Part shown: piece after piece, positions 51,282-56,306 of the stretch
Position numbering within the stretch: position 1 is the stretch's first letter
Layout of the letters: the number at the start of each line of letters is the position of its first letter
Source: Streptomyces antimicrobicus
GTDB lineage: Bacteria; Actinomycetota; Actinomycetes; Streptomycetales; Streptomycetaceae
Length of the DNA: 56,306 bases
Reading direction: 5' to 3'
Assembly (NCBI RefSeq): GCF_020532625.1
Contig: NZ_JAJAUY010000027.1
Location: forward strand, 1-56,306
Made by a program: the position numbers and the translations under genes
Notes under the pieces: generated by a model
The model's input: the letters and a program-made list of their open reading frames with translations, nothing else
The model's database searches: none
What the model was told of the DNA's origin: nothing

Positions 51282-51455
51282 ATGGACGCATTCACCGCGG
51301 GTCTCCTGCACCGCATCAGGACCACCCAGTCGGACCTCCGGCAGGCGCGGGAATCCGGAGACGAATTCCTGGCCGACGTCGAACAGGCCGAGCTGGAGGA
51401 CCTCCACCGGCTCGCCGCCGAACACGGCGTACAGGTCACCGCCGCCTGCGGCTGA
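51282..51455 (+). CDS. 57-aa hypothetical protein
   Basis: A small soluble protein starting MDAFTAGLLHRIRTTQ with an acidic, helical middle (ESGDEFLADVEQAELEDLHR) and a short C-terminus ending TAACG. An AAAGG ribosome site lies about 10 nt before the ATG, and a strong terminator starts 12 bp after the stop, so it looks like an independent small gene. It is divergent from cutR. The coiled, acidic composition suggests a protein-binding role; the family is not recognised. Confidence 0.7.
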   Translation: MDAFTAGLLHRIRTTQSDLRQARESGDEFLADVEQAELEDLHRLAAEHGVQVTAACG

Positions 51456-51466
51456 CCGCGCGACGA

Positions 51467-51500
51467 CCACGGGCCGCCCCCTGCCGGGGGCGGCCCGTGG
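51467..51500. terminator. Perfect 15-bp-stem bidirectional terminator
   Basis: CCACGGGCCGCCCCC (51467-51481), loop TGCC, and the exact complement (51486-51500) separate the small 57-aa gene from the convergent inositol monophosphatase gene. Confidence 0.9.
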
Positions 51501-51524
51501 TGCTTCCCGGGCGTGCCGCTCGGG

Positions 51525-52349
51525 TCAGCCCGCGTCGCCGTCGTGCCAGGCGCCGGCCTCCTCCAGCAGCGGCTGCAGCGAGGCGAAGACCGCCGGGCCG
51601 GCCGCCACGACCAGCTCGCCGGAGGCCGGCTCGCCCGGGCGTCCGCCGGTCAGCGCGCCCGCCTCCCGGGCGATCAGGTCGCCGGCCGCGAGGTCCCAGG
51701 GGTTCAGCCCGCGCTCGTAGTACGCGTCCAGCCGCCCGGCCGCCACGTCGCACAGGTCGATCGCCGCCGACCCGCCGCGCCGGACGTCCCGCACCCGCGG
51801 GATCACCCGCGCCGCCACCTGCGCCTGGTGCGCCCGCCGGGCCTGGAGGTAGCCGAAGCCGGTGGCCACCAGCGCCTGGTCCAGCGGAGCGGCCGGCCGG
51901 CAGGACAGCCGTACGTCGCCCAGCCAGGCCCCGCCGCCGGCCACGGCGTGGAAGGTCTCGCCCCGCATGGGCACCTCCACGACGCCGGCCACGGTCTCGC
52001 CGTGGTACTCGGCGGCGACGGACACGCCCCAGCTCGGGAGGCCGTAGAGGTAGTTCACCGTGCCGTCGAGCGGGTCGATGACCCAGCGCACACCGGTGGT
52101 GCCCTCGGTGCTGGCGCCCTCCTCGCCGAGGAGGCCGTCGGCCGGCCGGCGCTCGGAGAGGAAGCCGGTGATCAGCTTCTCGGCCGCGAGGTCCATCTCG
52201 GTGACCACGTCGATGGGGCTGGACTTGACGGCCGCGACCGCCAGGTCGGCCGGGCGGCCGTCCCGCAGCAGCTCGCCGGCCTGCCGGGCCGCCTCCAGGG
52301 CCAGGCCCAGCAGTTCCTTCTTCAGTTCCTCGGTCGCTCGCTCGGTCAC
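51525..52349 (-). CDS. Inositol monophosphatase family protein (SuhB-like)
   Basis: This 274-residue Mg2+-dependent phosphatase shows the metal-binding motif WVIDPLDGTVNYLYGLP (Asp-Pro-Leu-Asp-Gly-Thr), preceded by GEEGAS with the upstream Glu and ended by the second motif NPWDLAAGDLIAREAGA. It should dephosphorylate inositol-1-phosphate or related sugar phosphates, feeding phosphatidylinositol, mycothiol or lipoglycan synthesis. GTG 52349 is followed by TERATEEL; a GAGAGG site lies upstream. It is 11 bp downstream of the ferrochelatase gene, so the two are co-transcribed. Confidence 0.93.
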   Translation of the reverse strand: MTERATEELKKELLGLALEAARQAGELLRDGRPADLAVAAVKSSPIDVVTEMDLAAEKLITGFLSERRPADGLLGEEGASTEGTTGVRWVIDPLDGTVNYLYGLPSWGVSVAAEYHGETVAGVVEVPMRGETFHAVAGGGAWLGDVRLSCRPAAPLDQALVATGFGYLQARRAHQAQVAARVIPRVRDVRRGGSAAIDLCDVAAGRLDAYYERGLNPWDLAAGDLIAREAGALTGGRPGEPASGELVVAAGPAVFASLQPLLEEAGAWHDGDAG

Positions 52350-52360
52350 GGGGAGGCCTC

Positions 52361-53521
52361 TCACGCGTAGGGACTGTCGACGCCCGCGGCGGCCGGGCGC
52401 GGGGCCCGGGCGGGGCAGCAGCCCACCGCGCACAGGTCGTGGCTCGCGCCCAGCATGCCCACCCAGCAGCGCTCGGCGGGCTCGCCGCGCTCCACCGCGG
52501 CCCGCTCCAGGACCAGCTCGCGCACCGCCTCCGCGAACCGCGGGTCCGCGCCCACGGTGGCCGAGCGGGCGACCGGCAGGCCGAGCTCGGCGGCCTTGGC
52601 GGTGGCCTCGGTGTCGAGGTCGTACATGACCTCCATGTGGTCCGAGACGAAGCCGATGGGCACCATGACGACGGCCGGCGCGCCGGCCCCGTGCAGGGCC
52701 TCCAGGTGGTCGCAGATGTCCGGCTCCAGCCAGGGGACGTGCGGGGCGCCGCTGCGCGACTGGTAGACCAGCTGCCAGGGGTGGGCCACCCCGGTCCGCA
52801 CGGCGACCTCGTCCGCGATCACCTGGGCGACGTCCAGGTGCTGCTTGACGTACGCGCCCCCGGCGCCGCCGGTGGTGTGCTCCTCGACCGGTCCGGAGGT
52901 GTCGGCGGCGGCGGTCGGGATCGAGTGGGTGGTGAAGGCGAGGTGGGCGCCGGCGCGCACCTCCTCGGGCAGCGCGGTGAGCGACTCGACGACGCCGTCG
53001 ATCATCGGCTCGACGAAGCCCGGGTGGTTGAAGTAGTGCCGCAGCTTGTCCACGCGCGGCAGCTCCAGGCCCTCCTCGGCGAGCGTCGCCAGGGCGTCGG
53101 CGAGGTTCTCGCGGTACTGCCGGCAGCCGGAGTACGAGGCGTAGGCGCTGGTGGCGAGGACGGCGATGCGGCGGCGGCCGTCCTGGACCATCTCGCGCAG
53201 GGTGTCGGTCAGGTACGGCGCCCAGTTGCGGTTGCCCCAGTAGACCGGCAGGTCCAGGCCGTGGTCGGCGAAGTCCTTGCGCAGGGCGTCCAGCAGCTCC
53301 CGGTTCTGCGCGTTGATGGGGCTGACCCCGCCGAAGCCGAAGTAGTGCTGCCCGACCTCCTTGAGCCGCTCGCGGGGGATGCCGCGGCCGCGGGTGACGT
53401 TCTCCAGGAACGGCACCACGTCGTCGGGGCCCTCGGGCCCGCCGAAGGAGAGCAGGAGCAGGGCGTCGTAGGGACGGACCGGGCCGGCGCCCGAGGCGGG
53501 GGTGGAGAGCTGGTCTGACAT
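52361..53521 (-). CDS. cpfC: Coproporphyrin III ferrochelatase (CpfC/HemH)
   Basis: This 386-residue enzyme inserts Fe2+ into coproporphyrin III, the Gram-positive route in actinobacteria. [20 protein letters not shown] opens the fold. [17 protein letters not shown] holds the metal-site region and FTTHSIP the catalytic His. A C-terminal Cys group ([20 protein letters not shown], four Cys) can bind the [2Fe-2S] cluster found in actinobacterial ferrochelatases. Start ATG 53521 (MSDQLSTP) fits the family. It lies in the same direction as the inositol monophosphatase gene and is divergent from an MFS gene, across a 6-4-6 inverted repeat. Confidence 0.93.
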   Translation of the reverse strand: MSDQLSTPASGAGPVRPYDALLLLSFGGPEGPDDVVPFLENVTRGRGIPRERLKEVGQHYFGFGGVSPINAQNRELLDALRKDFADHGLDLPVYWGNRNWAPYLTDTLREMVQDGRRRIAVLATSAYASYSGCRQYRENLADALATLAEEGLELPRVDKLRHYFNHPGFVEPMIDGVVESLTALPEEVRAGAHLAFTTHSIPTAAADTSGPVEEHTTGGAGGAYVKQHLDVAQVIADEVAVRTGVAHPWQLVYQSRSGAPHVPWLEPDICDHLEALHGAGAPAVVMVPIGFVSDHMEVMYDLDTEATAKAAELGLPVARSATVGADPRFAEAVRELVLERAAVERGEPAERCWVGMLGASHDLCAVGCCPARAPRPAAAGVDSPYA

Positions 53522-53591
53522 GTCTCGAATCCTGCCACCCGGGACCGACCACGGGTAACCGGCCTCACCAGCCGGACACTCCGGGACGCAG

Positions 53592-53607
53592 GTAAGGTAA
53601 CCCTTAC
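53592..53607. promoter_or_regulatory. Inverted repeat in the cpfC-MFS divergent promoter, possible iron box
   Basis: GTAAGG (53592-53597), TAAC, CCTTAC (53602-53607) form a perfect 6-bp inverted repeat with a 4-nt centre. Its A/T-rich symmetric sequence stands out from the local G+C and loosely resembles the DtxR/DmdR iron box (TTAGGTTAG...). Iron control of ferrochelatase would make sense, but the match is partial. Confidence 0.45.
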
Positions 53608-53690
53608 TTTTGTCCACCGAATACCCGTGCGGGCGCCGCGGACCGGCCGTAACCTGTATGGGCCACTCTCGTCCCTTACGGAGCCCCCTC

Positions 53691-54938
53691 GTGCCCAGCC
53701 CGTACCGCGCGCTCTTCGCCGCCCCAGGAACCAAGGGGTTCAGCGCCGCCGGACTCGTCGGCCGGATGCCCATCGCCATGGTCGGCGTCGGCGTCCTGAC
53801 GATGATCACCGAGATCAACGGCCGCTACGCCCTCGCCGGCGGGCTCACGGCCACCATCGCCCTGTCCGCGGCGGTGCTGGGTCCGCAGGTCTCCCGCCTG
53901 GTCGACCAGTACGGCCAGCGGCGGGTCCTGCGGCCGGTGACGCTGGTGGCCGTCAGCGCCATCAGCCTGCTGCTGGTCGCGGCCGCGAACGGCTGGCCGG
54001 ACTGGACGCTCTTCGTGCTCGCCGCCGTCGCGGGCTGCGTGCCGAGCGTGGGCTCGATGGTCCGCGCCCGCTGGACGACCCTGTACCGCGACACCCCGCA
54101 GCTGCACACGGCGTACTCCTTCGAGTCCGTCCTGGACGAGGTGTGCTTCATCCTCGGCCCGCCCGTCGCGACCCTGCTCTCGGCCAGCTGGTTCCCCGAG
54201 GCCGGACCGCTGGTCGCCGTCGTCTGCCTGCTCGTGGGCGTGTGGTGGCTGACCGCGCTGCGCGCCACCGAGCCGGCGCCGCACCCGCGCAGCGCCCAGA
54301 CCGACACCTCCTCGGCCCTGCGCTCCCCCGGACTGCAGGTGCTGGTGGGCACGTTCGTGGCGACCGGCGCGATCTTCGGCTCGATCGACGTGGCCACCCT
54401 GGCCTTCGCCGAGGAGCACGGCCACAAGTCCCTGACCGGCTTCGTCCTGGCGATCTGGGCCCTCGGCTCCTGCCTGGCCGGGATCGTCTTCGGGCTGCTG
54501 CGCTTCACGGGCCGGACGGAAATCCGCTGGGTCCTGGGCATCTGTGCGATGGCCGTGAGTATGATCCCCCTCCTACTGGCCGGGAACCTTCCGTTTCTTG
54601 CCGTGGCGCTCTTCGTCTCGGGCCTCGCCATCGCTCCCACGATGGTCACCACGATGGCCCTGATCGAGGCGCACGTACCACGCGAAAAGCTGACCGAGGG
54701 CATGACCTGGACCAGCACCGGGCTCGCGGTCGGCGTCGCGATCGGCTCCTCGGTGGCCGGCTGGGTCATCGACGCCGCCGGGGCGCGGACCGGGTACGTC
54801 GTCTCCATCGCGTCGGGCATCGCCGCGGCGGCGGTCGCGTTCGCGGGTTACCGTCGGCTGACGAGGCCGGCGCAAGGGGAGGAGCCCTCTAGCGATGGGG
54901 ACGGCGACAGCAGCGACGTACGGGACCGCGTGGCGTAA
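53691..54938 (+). CDS. MFS transporter
   Basis: This 415-residue major facilitator protein has about twelve membrane segments. The loop-2/3 region reads [20 protein letters not shown], the MFS motif A pattern, and the sixth span is followed by a cytoplasmic loop rich in Ser/Pro. Helices such as [20 protein letters not shown] and [20 protein letters not shown] complete the second half. The GTG at 53691 lies 7 nt from GGAG. The substrate is unknown; the closest look is to Streptomyces efflux or export carriers. Its last 44 bp overlap the oxidase gene. Confidence 0.87.
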   Translation: MPSPYRALFAAPGTKGFSAAGLVGRMPIAMVGVGVLTMITEINGRYALAGGLTATIALSAAVLGPQVSRLVDQYGQRRVLRPVTLVAVSAISLLLVAAANGWPDWTLFVLAAVAGCVPSVGSMVRARWTTLYRDTPQLHTAYSFESVLDEVCFILGPPVATLLSASWFPEAGPLVAVVCLLVGVWWLTALRATEPAPHPRSAQTDTSSALRSPGLQVLVGTFVATGAIFGSIDVATLAFAEEHGHKSLTGFVLAIWALGSCLAGIVFGLLRFTGRTEIRWVLGICAMAVSMIPLLLAGNLPFLAVALFVSGLAIAPTMVTTMALIEAHVPREKLTEGMTWTSTGLAVGVAIGSSVAGWVIDAAGARTGYVVSIASGIAAAAVAFAGYRRLTRPAQGEEPSSDGDGDSSDVRDRVA

Positions 54939-56217
54939 CTGGGCGGGCACCGTGTCCGCCACGCCCGCGCGCGTGGTGACCCCGGCCTCGGTCGGGGAGC
55001 TTCAGGAGGCGGTCCGCCGGGCCGCCGAGGACGGGCTGCGGGTGAAGGCGGTCGGCACCGGCCACTCCTTCACCTCGGTGGCCGCCACCGACGGGGTCCT
55101 GGTCCGGCCCCAGGCCCTGGCCGGGATCCAGGAGATCGACCGGGCGGCCGGCACGGTGAAGGTCGCGGCCGGGACCGCGCTGAAGGACCTCAACCGGGCC
55201 CTGGCCCGCGCGGGCCTGTCGCTGACCAACATGGGCGACATCATGGAGCAGACGGTCTCGGGCGCCACGGCCACCGGCACGCACGGCACCGGCCGCGAGT
55301 CCGCCTCCATCGCCGCCCAGATCCGCGCGCTGGAGCTGGTCACGGCCAACGGCACCCTGCTGAGCTGCTCCGAGAAGGAGAACCCGGAGGTCTTCGCGGC
55401 CGCCCGGATCGGGCTCGGCGCGCTCGGCGTGGTCACCTCGCTCACCTTCGCCGTGGAACCGCTGTTCCTGCTGACGGCCCGTGAGGAGCCGATGGGCTTC
55501 GACGAGGTGACGGCCGACTTCGACCGGCACTGGGCCGAGAACGAGCACTTCGAGTTCTACTGGTTCCCCCACACCGGCAACTGCAACACCAAGCGCAACA
55601 ACCGCAGCCAGGGCCCGGCTGCCCCGGCCGGCGCGATCAGCGGCTGGATCGAGGACGAGTTGCTGTCCAACGGCGTCTTCCAGGCCGTCAACTCCCTGGG
55701 CCGGGCGGTCCCCGCCACGATCCCCGGGATCGCCCGGATCGCCAGCCGGGCCCTGTCCGCGCGGACGTACACGGACATCGCGTACAAGGTGTTCACCAGC
55801 CCGCGGCGGGTGCGGTTCGTGGAGATGGAGTACGCCCTTCCGCGCGCGCAGGTGGTCACCGCGCTGCGCGAGCTCAAGGCCCTGGTGGACCGCTCCGACC
55901 TGCGGATCAGCTTCCCCGTCGAAGTGCGCACGGCCCCGGCCGACGACATCACGCTGTCCACGGCGTCCGGCCGGGACACCGGCTACATCGCGGTGCACAT
56001 GTACAAGGGCACGCCCTACCAGCGGTACTTCACCGAGGCGGAGCGCATCTTCACCGCACACGGCGGGCGTCCGCACTGGGGCAAGGTGCACACCCGGGAC
56101 GCGGCGTACTTCGCCGAGGCCTACCCGCGCTTCGCCGAGTTCACGGCCCTGCGCAACCGGCTGGACCCGGACCGGGTCTTCGGCAACGACTACCTGCGGC
56201 GGGTGCTGGGCGACTGA
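54895..56217 (+). CDS. FAD-linked D-arabinono-1,4-lactone/alditol oxidase family protein
   Basis: A 440-residue vanillyl-alcohol-oxidase-type flavoprotein. The N-terminal PP-loop region includes AVGTGHSFTSVAATDG, where His is the usual covalent FAD attachment site. NMGDIMEQTVSGATATGTHG follows, and the C-terminal ALO domain shows FPVEVRTAPADD and RPHWGKVHTRD. Such enzymes oxidise sugar lactones or alditols with O2, giving H2O2. The ATG at 54895 follows GGGGAGGAG and lies inside the MFS gene (44-bp overlap in another frame), so translation is likely coupled. The natural substrate cannot be read; alditol or L-gulono-lactone are candidates. Confidence 0.9.
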   Translation: MGTATAATYGTAWRNWAGTVSATPARVVTPASVGELQEAVRRAAEDGLRVKAVGTGHSFTSVAATDGVLVRPQALAGIQEIDRAAGTVKVAAGTALKDLNRALARAGLSLTNMGDIMEQTVSGATATGTHGTGRESASIAAQIRALELVTANGTLLSCSEKENPEVFAAARIGLGALGVVTSLTFAVEPLFLLTAREEPMGFDEVTADFDRHWAENEHFEFYWFPHTGNCNTKRNNRSQGPAAPAGAISGWIEDELLSNGVFQAVNSLGRAVPATIPGIARIASRALSARTYTDIAYKVFTSPRRVRFVEMEYALPRAQVVTALRELKALVDRSDLRISFPVEVRTAPADDITLSTASGRDTGYIAVHMYKGTPYQRYFTEAERIFTAHGGRPHWGKVHTRDAAYFAEAYPRFAEFTALRNRLDPDRVFGNDYLRRVLGD

Positions 56218-56306
56218 CGGCCCCGTCCGCCGGGCCGCGCTACCGACCGCCCGGCGCGGACCCGGCCGGGTCGGGCGGCGTGGCGCCCGAGGGCGTCGCA
56301 GCGGGG
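56218..56306. other. Window end, no feature seen
   Basis: The 89 bp after the oxidase stop are G+C-rich with a CCGGGCCG/CGGCCCGG-like context. No gene or clear hairpin is visible before the edge. Confidence 0.5.

Overview
The window is typical high-G+C actinobacterial chromosome, almost certainly Streptomyces. Codons are strongly biased to G/C in the third position and GTG/TTG starts are frequent. Many genes are recognisable Streptomyces families (CutRS, DUF3159, DUF3710, DUF3093, DUF4193, coproporphyrin ferrochelatase, MutAB/MeaB). No rRNA, tRNA, CRISPR array or insertion sequence was seen.

Layout, left to right. (1) 1-4105, minus strand: a sulfonate-type sulfur acquisition operon (TauD-like dioxygenase, SsuE-like FMN reductase, SsuA/B/C-like ABC transporter, the permease cut by the window edge), preceded by a candidate leaderless Cys-codon leader peptide. 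(2) 4375-9490, plus: methylmalonyl-CoA mutase subunits MutA and MutB with the chaperone GTPase MeaB. (3) 9496-12657, minus: a NACHT-LRR protein of the bacterial NLR type. (4) 12836-15687: L-asparaginase divergent from an AsnC/Lrp regulator across a perfect operator-like palindrome, then a membrane PP2C/SpoIIE-type phosphatase. (5) 16042-20276, plus: an overlapping operon of XRE regulator, ImmA/IrrE-like metalloprotease, multi-pass membrane protein and FAD monooxygenase, with a repeated AACGATC operator motif upstream. (6) 20291-24864: two convergent paralogous nuclease-helicase (DUF2075) genes, each behind the same predicted hairpin leader, with a 42-aa membrane peptide gene and a terminator between them. 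A broken ABC ATPase gene lies beside the second. (7) 25458-30788: a NarL-type two-component system, then an envelope glycosyltransferase pair flanking a frameshifted FkbM methyltransferase. (8) 30955-34989, plus: a 1344-aa HTH / Mrr-like nuclease / STAND NTPase protein with a very probable leaderless promoter. (9) 35184-56217: a conserved actinobacterial core block with RNA methyltransferase, KimA-like permease, two TrkA proteins, DUF3159, OB-fold protein, KdpDE, DUF3710, dUTPase, thioesterase, DUF3093, DUF4193, CutRS, inositol monophosphatase, ferrochelatase, MFS transporter and a sugar-lactone/alditol-type oxidase.

Housekeeping genes thus alternate with three probable defence or conflict loci: the NACHT protein, the twin DUF2075 genes and the HTH-Mrr-STAND protein. 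Potassium-related genes (KimA-like, TrkA x2, KdpDE) cluster within 9 kb, but no kdpFABC is in the window. The most novel-looking signal is the shared structured leader of the twin DUF2075 genes.
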